From NCBI GenBank assembly GCA_015067375.1, contig SVMQ01000005.1:1-22758 (forward strand): a stretch of 22,758 nucleotides of DNA, given 5' to 3'. Each line of letters begins with the position of its first letter. Within the stretch, counting starts at the first letter, position 1. The notes beneath the pieces are model-generated. The model ran no database searches. It saw only the letters and a program-made list of their open reading frames with translations, and was not told the DNA's origin. Both the position numbers and the translations under genes were made by a program. Positions 1 to 6,497 of the stretch are shown one piece after another. Source of the stretch: Oscillospiraceae bacterium. Its GTDB lineage: Bacteria > Bacillota > Clostridia > Oscillospirales > Ruminococcaceae.

Positions 1-124
1 TTTTCTGAAAATCATCGGAGATTTTTTCTCACAATTTAAGTTGTGCGGTTTCGACGCTTTTCTGAAAATCATCGGAGATTTTTTCTCACAATTTAAGTTG
101 TGCGGTTTCGACGCTTTTCTGAAA
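1..124. repeat. 57-bp tandem direct repeat, two full copies plus a 10-bp partial
   Basis: Two identical 57-bp units lie head to tail at 1-57 and 58-114, and the first 10 bases of a third follow at 115-124. Each unit is AT-rich and contains two small inverted repeats: AAAATC/GATTTT around a 6-base loop followed by a T run, and CACAA/TTGTG around TTTAAG. The window opens inside the array, so the true copy number is unknown. Because the whole unit is identical, this is not a repeat-spacer CRISPR array. It ends about 26 bp before the promoter of the operon that starts at 227. Confidence 0.9.
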
Positions 125-150
125 AAATACCCACAAAAATGTCATGCTAC

Positions 151-179
151 TTGAAAAAAATGTTGATATAATGTATAAT
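151..179 (+). promoter_or_regulatory. Promoter of the CRISPR ancillary operon
   Basis: TTGAAA (151-156) is separated by 17 bp from TATAAT (174-179), which places the transcription start near 186 and leaves a leader of about 40 nt before the ATG at 227. A second TATAAT at 167-172 overlaps, but its spacing to the same -35 box would be only 10 bp. Confidence 0.75.
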
Positions 180-226
180 GATACTGACAAGCAACGGAAT
201 CCATTGTGAAGAAGGAGATGGAGAAA

Positions 227-586
227 ATGTTCATAAACCTCACAAATCATCCGAGCGAAAAATGGTCCGAACATCAGCGGTCAGCGGCAGAGAAGTACGG
301 GAATATCCTGGATATGCTTTTTCCTGATATCTCACCGATGGCAGACGCACAGGAGACCGATCAGATAGCCGCGGAACTAGCGGAAAGTATCATAAAAAGA
401 TCACCAAACGCAGTATTGTGTCAGGGCGAAATGACTGTATGTTTCCGTGTGGTAAACAAGCTCAAAGTTGCAGGAATAACAGTGTTGTGTGCCACGACAG
501 AACGCAGGGTGATCATGGAGGAGGCTGAAGGCGGTCAGAGTATAAAAAAGGCCGTATTTTCATTTGTAAGATTCAGAGAGTATTGA
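227..586 (+). CDS. Small Rossmann-like protein of a CRISPR ancillary operon, candidate ring nuclease or nucleotide-binding protein
   Basis: Protein of 119 aa. The ATG at 227 is chosen because AAGGAG (213-218) lies 8 nt upstream; a GTG at 206 in the same frame has no such site. Residues 1-13 form a beta strand running into TNHPSEKW. A predicted helix (16-25), a strand (26-32), a helix (44-57), a strand (62-66), a helix (73-81) and a strand (84-89) follow, then CATTERRV (88-95). This alternating pattern suggests a small Rossmann-like fold. It is first in an operon with a CARF protein and a CARF-HEPN nuclease, where small proteins are often ring nucleases that degrade cyclic oligoadenylate (the Csx15/Csx16/Csx20 type is one possibility). 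I cannot assign it to a named family, and no catalytic residues are certain. It ends 17 nt before the next ATG. Confidence 0.55.
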   Translation: MFINLTNHPSEKWSEHQRSAAEKYGNILDMLFPDISPMADAQETDQIAAELAESIIKRSPNAVLCQGEMTVCFRVVNKLKVAGITVLCATTERRVIMEEAEGGQSIKKAVFSFVRFREY

Positions 587-603
587 TCAAGGAGAATAAA
601 ATA

Positions 604-1224
604 ATGAAACAGTTTTTCGCAACCATCACTATGCAGGCAGCAAGACAGACAAAATATGTTATGGCAGACGGCACAGAGGTACTGACAGAACTCACCCGCT
701 TTCCGTCTGTAATAATGCTGGAAAAAAATCTCCGCGCCGAGGACAGCGATGAAGATTATGAGCTGATACTCATTCAGGTGGACGATGGTTCAGATAAGGT
801 AAAACAAAACTATGAGCTGTATCTCGAGGAACTTGAACAGCTGTCGGACAGACTTGGCAGGAATGTAATATTTAAGGAAGAAAACCGCATCATCGTACCC
901 GCTGATGAAAGCCGTTGCAAGCACTCGGAACTGTTCAGGAAAATATGCGGAAAATACAAAGACAAGGCTGAGGTGTTTATGGAACTCACCTACGGCACAA
1001 AGCCCACCACAATAGACCAGTACTGTACGCTTGTATATGCGGAAAAAGCAAAGAAATGCAGGATTGCGGGTATTTACTATGGATTGTACTCGTTCAATAC
1101 CGACGCACCCTCGACCATATTCGATATCAAATATATGTATGACATGAGTATGCTGATAAACAGCATTGCCGACATTCCGGGAGCGGACATTGATAAGGCG
1201 CTGTCACTCCTGGGAGGTCAGTGA
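604..1224 (+). CDS. Standalone CARF-type protein (TM1812-like), probable cyclic oligoadenylate sensor
   Basis: Protein of 206 aa. The ATG at 604 has AAGGAG at 589-594; an in-frame TTG at 583 overlaps the previous gene and is not needed. MELTYGTKPTT (126-136) follows a hydrophobic strand and resembles the nucleotide-binding turn of CARF domains of the TM1812/Csx1 group (D-[IL]-T-x-G-x-[RK]). The next helix, the strand IAGIYYGLY (154-162) and a segment beginning IFDIKYMYD (172-180) fit the end of such a domain. The protein is only the size of a CARF domain, with no HEPN R-x4-6-H motif, no PD-(D/E)xK nuclease motif and no visible HTH. It therefore looks like a sensor without its own effector. 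The stop and the next ATG are 1 nt apart, which suggests coupling to the sigma-like protein downstream. The CARF assignment rests on motif and context. Confidence 0.6.
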   Translation: MKQFFATITMQAARQTKYVMADGTEVLTELTRFPSVIMLEKNLRAEDSDEDYELILIQVDDGSDKVKQNYELYLEELEQLSDRLGRNVIFKEENRIIVPADESRCKHSELFRKICGKYKDKAEVFMELTYGTKPTTIDQYCTLVYAEKAKKCRIAGIYYGLYSFNTDAPSTIFDIKYMYDMSMLINSIADIPGADIDKALSLLGGQ

Positions 1225-1225
1225 T

Positions 1226-2320
1226 ATGAATACCAACGATGTAAAGACCACATGGTTTATCCTTAATCGTGCAATAAATACAGAGGAAAACATTTCCGAT
1301 GTTCAGCTTGAATATCAGTATGCGGCAGAAAGAGGCGATATATCCGAGGAATGTATACTGCCCCTCTCAAGGGCAGTGGCAGAGTGCTTCAACGGATTGT
1401 ACCACACAGCTTTAAGCAGGCACAGCCAGAATGTTCAGGAAGGTCTTTCCGTTGCGGTTGAATGTGCCATGGAACTATGCCTTCAGGCGGATGAATTCAT
1501 GCGGCTCATCAGAAATTACAACCCCGAGAAACAAGCCTTTTTTACATATTTCATGAGTGCCGTTCACAACAACTACACAAAACGAGCATACGAAATGATA
1601 AGTTCTGACAGGACAGGCGGACTTACCAACACTCTGTCACGCCGTCAGCGTGAGACCGTCAGCACTGCAGCACGAGCAATGGCAGAACTATCCTTTAGTA
1701 TTCCCTACGAGCATCTTTCCGATGAACAAAGGGATGAGGTCATATCCAGAATGGGTGAGCTCGGATGCGCTACGACAGGTCAGACGGTGGAAAGGCTCAT
1801 GCGGGATTTTACCCTCAGCGAGGTGGACTCCTATGACGGAGCAACAGACGGATGGGAACGCTCCCAACCCACTGCCGATATTTTCGAGGATGTATATGCC
1901 GATGACTGCGTCAGGATACTTGCCCTGATACGTCAGATGGCGGACTGCGGCAAAGCTTCAGAGGCTGAAATAAACATTGCGATGCCGCTGATAGTGATAA
2001 ACTACTGTACGGATGTTATCAGCGGAAGGATGAACACTGCCGCCCGTTATGAGGCTCATCTGACAGGCAGGTCGCAGGACGAGATATTAAAAGGATTATC
2101 CAAAGATCTGCCATCGTATTTTATCCGTGAGGATTATGCCGAACTGGAAGGTTTTTTCAACGCCACGGAGATACTGGAACAGATCGAACAGATGATAGAA
2201 GATAAAGGGAAATTTCCCACAAGGACAGGTTTGTTTAGGGCTATGTTTCCTGATACGGATCCCACAAACATGAACAAAAAATGTGATAAGATAGCGAGGA
2301 TCATAAAAGAACTTCTTTGA
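1226..2320 (+). CDS. Sigma-70 region 2-like protein in a type III CRISPR ancillary operon
   Basis: Protein of 364 aa. The ATG at 1226 has GGGAGGT at 1212-1218. Residues 72-120 resemble sigma-70 region 2: a helix containing AVECAMELCLQADEF (77-91), then YNPEKQAFFTYFMSAV (98-113) and HNNYTKR (114-120), which recall the Y-D-P-E-K-G-x-F-x-x-Y and I-R-N-x-x-x-D-x-x-R pattern of sigma factors. Residues 138-190 are helical and basic at the start (LSRRQRET). The C-terminus (328-364) has a compact helical segment starting KFPTRTGLFR. I see no clear region 4 HTH. In known systems, sigma factors are outputs of type III CRISPR (CalpS with CalpL/CalpT, and CASP-sigma with Csx30), but there they pair with proteases. 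Here the partner would be the CARF protein just upstream. It could instead be a helical protein of unrelated function. Confidence 0.45.
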   Translation: MNTNDVKTTWFILNRAINTEENISDVQLEYQYAAERGDISEECILPLSRAVAECFNGLYHTALSRHSQNVQEGLSVAVECAMELCLQADEFMRLIRNYNPEKQAFFTYFMSAVHNNYTKRAYEMISSDRTGGLTNTLSRRQRETVSTAARAMAELSFSIPYEHLSDEQRDEVISRMGELGCATTGQTVERLMRDFTLSEVDSYDGATDGWERSQPTADIFEDVYADDCVRILALIRQMADCGKASEAEINIAMPLIVINYCTDVISGRMNTAARYEAHLTGRSQDEILKGLSKDLPSYFIREDYAELEGFFNATEILEQIEQMIEDKGKFPTRTGLFRAMFPDTDPTNMNKKCDKIARIIKELL

Positions 2321-2342
2321 TAGAATTAACGAGGTAAGTCCC

Positions 2343-3746
2343 ATGAAGAACATATATATCGGTTACATAAGCGTGTTCAGAACAAATGAAAATGATACCG
2401 CAGAGATAACATATTCCCTGTCACTCAGCGGCAGGGCAGATAGAATAAATGCCAAGCTTTCCAACGAAGCATGCTGTAAGGCCGCTATAAACAACATAGC
2501 TCTTAACAAACAGGCTGAAAAGCTTGATATGGCTATATGTATCATATCCCCCGGGGTACAGACAGTGCAGTCCTCTTATAATTATTTCAAGAAACGCATC
2601 AGCGAATATCACAAAGAGGTGACAAGCGATATCGAGATATGCAGTGTGAATATATCCGACAGCGATGAACAAAATAACGTATTCAGCAGCACGCTGAAAG
2701 CTATCTCGGATAAGATAACAGAATTTGCACAGGCAAACGATGAGGATATTGCGATACACCTCGACATCTCCGGCGGAAAAAGGAACGCCGTGATACTTAT
2801 ACAGCTGCTGACAAAGTGCCTTTCTTACTACGGATACAAGACCCATGCCTATTATGCGGAACTGACAGGAACGAACGAGGGCAGAGTGGTAAGCTGTGAC
2901 ACCTCTTACCGACAGATGGATATATTGGATTCGGTGAACGAATTTCTGTCCCACGGAAATGCATTTCCGCTTCATAAGACCCTGTATTCCGGCATAAATC
3001 ACCGCACGGACATACTGATAAAAGCAATGTACGATATCAGCGAGACCATCACGCTCTGCCGCACCAAAGAGCTGCCGGAAAAAATGCAGCGTCTGCACAG
3101 CGCGGTTACGAATTATAGAAACACAGCAGGACAGTCACACATTACAGATGATGAACTTATGATATATATCCTGCTCCCGCTTATCGAAAAGAAGTTTTTC
3201 AACGGCGAGGGCGAGCCTGACCTGTGCAGAGTTATCAGATGGTGTATCGACAACGGACTTATTCAGCAAGCACTGACGATATATGCACAGCTTATCCCGA
3301 AATATATCTTTGATAAAGGGCTGATAGCCAATGCAAGATTACTGCTGCAGGCAGTGGCGGAGAGAAACAACAACCGCGAGGATTATTTTGAAGCACTGAC
3401 CGAGCTGACCATAACAGAGGATAACGATAGAAGGAACCAGCTCTCCAGATTAAGAAACGTCCGATATATCGGAGAGAACGAGCTGCCGTACAGGGCTGTA
3501 CTGGGAGTGGACCGAACAACCGTGCAACATGTGATAGCAGACGTGATGCTTATAAAAAAGATACGTCACTGCGTAAGTCACGCAGATACAGCCATAAATG
3601 CAAATCAGGCATACTGTACTTATGCATTCGATACATACGGGTATAAAACCTACCAAAACAACGGCTTTACTATATCGAATATAATAGAGGATGTATGCCG
3701 TGCGCTAGACAGGCTTGAAGCAGCAGTAACGGAAATGGCAGACTAG
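2343..3746 (+). CDS. CARF-HEPN ribonuclease of the Csm6/Csx1 type
   Basis: Protein of 467 aa, starting at the ATG at 2343 (GAGGTAAG lies upstream). The N-terminal half looks like a CARF domain: strands at 64-70 and 136-140 lead into HLDISGGKRNAVILIQ (139-154), the glycine-rich ligand-binding turn, and a second turn region follows near 168-180. The C-terminal half is helical and carries R408-H-C-V-S-H413, which fits the HEPN R-x4-H catalytic motif. In this family, cyclic oligoadenylate made by Cas10 binds the CARF dimer and activates HEPN cleavage of single-stranded RNA, causing growth arrest or phage defence. It is the last gene of the operon, 22 nt after the sigma-like gene, and is followed by a strong terminator. 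The exact family (Csm6, Csx1 or another TM1812-related group) and the cOA ring size cannot be read from sequence alone. Confidence 0.8.
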   Translation: MKNIYIGYISVFRTNENDTAEITYSLSLSGRADRINAKLSNEACCKAAINNIALNKQAEKLDMAICIISPGVQTVQSSYNYFKKRISEYHKEVTSDIEICSVNISDSDEQNNVFSSTLKAISDKITEFAQANDEDIAIHLDISGGKRNAVILIQLLTKCLSYYGYKTHAYYAELTGTNEGRVVSCDTSYRQMDILDSVNEFLSHGNAFPLHKTLYSGINHRTDILIKAMYDISETITLCRTKELPEKMQRLHSAVTNYRNTAGQSHITDDELMIYILLPLIEKKFFNGEGEPDLCRVIRWCIDNGLIQQALTIYAQLIPKYIFDKGLIANARLLLQAVAERNNNREDYFEALTELTITEDNDRRNQLSRLRNVRYIGENELPYRAVLGVDRTTVQHVIADVMLIKKIRHCVSHADTAINANQAYCTYAFDTYGYKTYQNNGFTISNIIEDVCRALDRLEAAVTEMAD

Positions 3747-3786
3747 TCCGCTCACTGATATATCCATCGGATATCTATAAACGCAA

Positions 3787-3818
3787 AAATATCGGCGCAG
3801 AAGTGCCGATATTTTTTT
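3787..3818 (+). terminator. Intrinsic terminator of the ancillary operon
   Basis: A perfect 10-bp stem, AAATATCGGC (3787-3796) with GCCGATATTT (3805-3814), encloses an 8-nt loop and runs into seven Ts. It lies 40 nt after the last gene. Confidence 0.9.
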
Positions 3819-3823
3819 ATAAA

Positions 3824-3866
3824 AAACAACGGAAGCGCAGATAAATGCACTTCCGTTGTTTGTTTT
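3824..3866. terminator. Second hairpin, possible back-up or opposite-strand terminator
   Basis: A perfect 12-bp stem (AAACAACGGAAG at 3824-3835, CTTCCGTTGTTT at 3850-3861) has a 14-nt loop and is followed by GTTTT. On the minus strand the stem is followed by a T-run (complement of 3819-3826), so it could also stop transcripts leaving the minus-strand mini-array at 3953-4107. Confidence 0.65.
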
Positions 3867-3952
3867 GCCGTTGGTATTGCCGTGGTCGGTACAGGGTTGT
3901 TTAGCCACCGTACATTTGTGTTATGCACTAATTCAGTTGAAGAACTAAAAAA

Positions 3953-4107
3953 GTATCAATCCCCACGCGTACGAGAAGATACTACAATAAAAGGAGATGC
4001 CAATATGTTTCAATCCCCGCGCGCGTGCGAGACAACACAGGAGATGACCGAAAATGATGAAGGAGATGTCAATATGTTTCAATCCCCGCGTGCGTGTGAG
4101 AAGGCAT
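3953..4107 (-). CRISPR. Degenerate CRISPR mini-array (array 2), minus strand
   Basis: Three copies of the window's CRISPR repeat are present in the minus orientation. The copy at 4038-4007 is near-perfect (32 bp, ending GGGGATTGAAAC). The copy at 4107-4076 keeps its 3' part but has a changed 5' end. The last, around 3983-3953, has a 2-bp deletion and other changes. The gaps are 37 nt (4075-4039) and about 24 nt (4006-3983), unlike the regular 34-36 nt of array 1. Both gaps begin with nearly the same 16 nt, ATATTG[A/G]CATCTCCTT, so they are not independently acquired spacers. A promoter homologous to that of array 1 lies upstream (4183-4155). A repeat-like relic, AGGGTTTGATCA (complement of 4131-4142), sits where array 1 has its truncated first repeat. 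Confidence 0.7.
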
Positions 4108-4154
4108 TGCAGAAGCGCACAAATAAACGCTGATCAAACCCTCTGCATAATAAT

Positions 4155-4183
4155 ATTATATCACCAAAAACGGGATCTGTCAA
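4155..4183 (-). promoter_or_regulatory. Leader promoter of mini-array 2
   Basis: On the minus strand TTGACA (4183-4178) and TATAAT (4160-4155) are spaced by exactly 17 bp, both perfect consensus. The block GGTGATATAATA is identical to the one in the leader of array 1 (11880-11891), and ATGCA follows shortly after in both. The start site would be near 4148, about 40 nt before the first clear repeat. It is divergent from the cas6 promoter at 4262-4290. Confidence 0.85.
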
Positions 4184-4261
4184 GCAAAAATGAGTAACCG
4201 TCCACGCAATAAGGCTGTCCAAAAGCAGTGCAACTCTACTGCTGCAAACACCATCGTTTTG

Positions 4262-4290
4262 TTGACATACAAAATTCTATATGGTATAAT
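4262..4290 (+). promoter_or_regulatory. cas6 promoter
   Basis: Perfect TTGACA (4262-4267), a 17-bp spacer and perfect TATAAT (4285-4290). The transcript would start near 4297, about 40 nt before the cas6 ATG. cas6 is therefore expressed apart from the cas10 operon. Confidence 0.9.
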
Positions 4291-4336
4291 TATCACACGC
4301 CATAACAGGATTACTATATCGTTCAGGAGGTGTGCT

Positions 4337-5050
4337 ATGTCCTGTAAAACGGAGCTGATATATTCTGCTGATGACACCAATATGATATTGAGCGACCTGT
4401 CCGTCAAGATACACGGAGCAATAATGGGACTTCTGCCGCACAGCTATGCAGAGCAGCTTCATAAGGGCACGTTACAGCCGTTTTCGCTTCATGCTGCCGC
4501 TTCTGATGGTAGGATAACGGTGCATCTCTGCACGCTCTGCGACAGCGCGGATATCATAGCAGACGCATTATGCGAGGCTGACGAGCTACCGATATACGGA
4601 ATGCCGCAGCCGATAAGGCTCATATCCTACCAGAGAGATCAAACCCCTCCGCCCGAACAACTCGCCGCGATGTGCAGCGGAAAACGCTTCAGGCTGGAGC
4701 TTCTGTCCCCTGCCGTTATCAAAAAGGGCGGAAAGCCATTCTGTACACTGAATATCGGAAGATATTTCCGCTCTGTCGCGGATAAGCTGCAGGAATTCAA
4801 CGGCATCGGGCTGGACACAGAAAAGCTGTGCTCGGATATATCATCAGCGGATCTGACTGATGTTAAGCTGTCCGCTACGAGCCACAATGTCAGCGGCACC
4901 CTATATACAGGCATTCTGGGGTATATGGATATCCGATTCAACAACGATATCTCCCACGAAATGAGTATGCTGCTTGCCTATGCGCAGTATTCGGGAATAG
5001 GCGCAAAGACCGCGCTGGGAATGGGCGCGTTCAGGATACATAGTATATAA
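4337..5050 (+). CDS. cas6: Cas6, CRISPR repeat endoribonuclease
   Basis: Protein of 237 aa, the usual size for Cas6. The ATG at 4337 is preceded by AGGAGG (4325-4330); the open frame extends upstream to 4190 but passes through the promoter. Features fitting the family are an N-terminal helix with GAIMGLLPHSYAEQLH (27-42), typical of the first Cas6 ferredoxin-like domain, and the C-terminal glycine-rich loop YSGIGAKTALGMGAFRI (218-234) that binds the crRNA repeat. Cas6 cuts pre-crRNA inside the repeat to leave the 8-nt 5' handle, here ATTGAAAC. The catalytic residues (usually a histidine) cannot be placed with confidence. It stands alone, convergent with the cas10 operon and next to mini-array 2. 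Confidence 0.9.
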   Translation: MSCKTELIYSADDTNMILSDLSVKIHGAIMGLLPHSYAEQLHKGTLQPFSLHAAASDGRITVHLCTLCDSADIIADALCEADELPIYGMPQPIRLISYQRDQTPPPEQLAAMCSGKRFRLELLSPAVIKKGGKPFCTLNIGRYFRSVADKLQEFNGIGLDTEKLCSDISSADLTDVKLSATSHNVSGTLYTGILGYMDIRFNNDISHEMSMLLAYAQYSGIGAKTALGMGAFRIHSI

Positions 5051-5053
5051 CGA

Positions 5054-5086
5054 AAGCTCTCCGACAATGCTTCGGAGAGCTTCTTT
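5054..5086. terminator. Terminator between cas6 and the convergent cas10 operon
   Basis: An 11-bp perfect stem, AAGCTCTCCGA (5054-5064) with TCGGAGAGCTT (5072-5082), has a 7-nt loop and a T-rich tail on the plus strand. It follows the cas6 stop by a few bases and probably ends cas6 transcripts. The minus-strand operon ends at 5176 without another obvious hairpin. Confidence 0.8.
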
Positions 5087-5175
5087 GTGTTATGAGACCT
5101 CGCACTGCACGCGACAGAGAATGGCAGTACAGACCGATCAATTCCTCGGTATCAAAACTGACTTCAGGAATGCTT

Positions 5176-5535
5176 TCAGCTGTTAAGCATTTTCTTTATC
5201 TTCGCTTCGTGTGCACAATATCCGAACAGACGCCGCAGCTCGTCAAGAGTAAGGTCGGCAAAATATGAGCCTTTGTATCTGCATATCATGCTGCACCAAC
5301 GCCTTATATTTTCATTGTTGTGTTTGCCCGATACTCCGAAATGCTTGCTCACCGCCTCCTGATTCCTTTCACCTAAACGAAGGATCTGATAGAACTCGTT
5401 CGCATTTGCCGCGCCGCGCCTTTTCAGTCCGAAAAGATAGGTGCAGGCGAAACGATAAAACGACTCATCAGTGCCATGGATATCGATATTCTTCACCAGC
5501 GTGATAAGCTCTTTTTTAGTTTTCACAAGGCTCAC
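5176..5535 (-). CDS. Small helical protein, last gene of the type III operon, function unknown
   Basis: Protein of 119 aa with a GTG start at 5535 that overlaps the TGA of the preceding RAMP gene by 3 bases (GTGA), a sign of translational coupling; an in-frame GTG at 5526 is the alternative. It appears entirely helical and basic, with segments such as KKELITLVKNI (7-17), FYRFACTYLFGLKRRG (26-41) and LTLDELRRLFGYC (95-107). There are no metal motifs or membrane segments. Its place in the operon suggests a complex component or accessory factor, perhaps a second small (Cas11-like) subunit or a Csx19-type III-D protein, but I do not recognise the family. Confidence 0.6.
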   Translation of the reverse strand: MSLVKTKKELITLVKNIDIHGTDESFYRFACTYLFGLKRRGAANANEFYQILRLGERNQEAVSKHFGVSGKHNNENIRRWCSMICRYKGSYFADLTLDELRRLFGYCAHEAKIKKMLNS

Positions 5536-6497
5536 CTCTCTCTGTATTTCAGGATATCCTTTATCGATACCATCTCCGGCGGTGAAATTATATCATCATT
5601 GTCTGAAGCATATTTATCGGCTAATGCCTTGGCGTCCGTTTCCTTGTTATTTACCATAAGCTGAGTACATCTTGTTTTTACCGTACCGAAGCCATCAGCC
5701 TTGTAGCCGCCGAGTTTCAGAGAGATGTGTTTTCCGACTCCCAGCGAAAACATAAGCAGCTGCAGCTGTTTCTCAAAAAGATCCTTGAAGAACACTCTGC
5801 CCTTAAAGGTAACATTCTTGCTGACAGCCTCGATGCTTTCGTTTTTGGACAGATCGCGTGGCTCACAATCAGTATAATAGAATTTATATCCATAATAAAC
5901 AGCGTTTTTATGATCATCAAGATCCCAGTAATTACTTGTCGCCGTCGAGGGAGAAAACTGCTGCGGTACGGGAAGCTGTACAAGTGAGCACTTTTCCGCC
6001 TGCATATCCGTGAATCTTACCTTACTTCCAAGCGACATAGCACCGAACATATCACAAACGATGCAGACTTGTATATTGCCGTCCTCGTCAGGCTTTGGAA
6101 CACAGTGATGTTTTTGGTTCTCGGTCACTCTGGGAGAACTATATTCATATTTGACCACTCTTCTGCCGTGATCTTGTACAATTCTCGTTTCTCCATTGTA
6201 CAGCACAGGGACTTGTATCTTATTCATGGGGATGCAGGCTTCAGACGATGCCCGCGCCACCTGCCGCACAGCACCTTTCAGCGAGGATGCAGGGATGATA
6301 GTCTGCGTCTGACTTACGATGCAGTTCCCTCTGAATTCACTGAAGCCGCTACCGATGTACAGGTTATCCACTGTGGTGATCTCTATATCCGCGTAACCGC
6401 TGAGCTTACCGCGTCGCTTGCTGAGCGAGGTGACAAAATCTGTTTTCACCTCATACGGAAACGGCACAAAACCATAGTTGTCGGGATTATTATTCAT
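5532..6497 (-). CDS. RAMP-superfamily subunit (Cas7/Csm5-like) of the type III complex
   Basis: Protein of 321 aa. The ATG at 6497 overlaps the preceding gene by 8 bases and has GGAGGTG just upstream. It has the RAMP signature IIPASSLKGAVRQ (67-79), VCIVCDMFG (144-152) followed by SKVRFTDM (158-165), and a C-terminal glycine-rich segment KLGGYKADGFGTVK (261-274). The region before the signature (SEFRGNCIVSQTQT) has no aspartate where Cas7 backbone subunits carry the RNA-cleaving residue, so it may be a non-cleaving or cap subunit like Csm5. The large insertion at 100-145 fits a special position in the complex. Confidence 0.8.
   Translation of the reverse strand: MNNNPDNYGFVPFPYEVKTDFVTSLSKRRGKLSGYADIEITTVDNLYIGSGFSEFRGNCIVSQTQTIIPASSLKGAVRQVARASSEACIPMNKIQVPVLYNGETRIVQDHGRRVVKYEYSSPRVTENQKHHCVPKPDEDGNIQVCIVCDMFGAMSLGSKVRFTDMQAEKCSLVQLPVPQQFSPSTATSNYWDLDDHKNAVYYGYKFYYTDCEPRDLSKNESIEAVSKNVTFKGRVFFKDLFEKQLQLLMFSLGVGKHISLKLGGYKADGFGTVKTRCTQLMVNNKETDAKALADKYASDNDDIISPPEMVSIKDILKYRER

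Noticed and set aside
1..124. CRISPR-like array at the window start
   Set aside because: The whole 57-bp unit is repeated without a variable part, and it shares no sequence with the CRISPR repeat at 11952-12051.
2421..3098. Long minus-strand open frame of 225 codons
   Set aside because: It lies antisense to the CARF-HEPN gene, has no ribosome binding site or recognisable motif, and its composition follows the opposite strand's codons.
4190..4336. Upstream extension of the cas6 reading frame
   Set aside because: It would run through a perfect consensus promoter, and the ATG at 4337 has an AGGAGG at ideal distance.
3747..4336. A protein gene between the ancillary operon and cas6
   Set aside because: The only open frame (3882-4133) is built from the CRISPR repeats and lacks any recognisable domain; the interval is explained by terminators, the mini-array and two divergent promoters.
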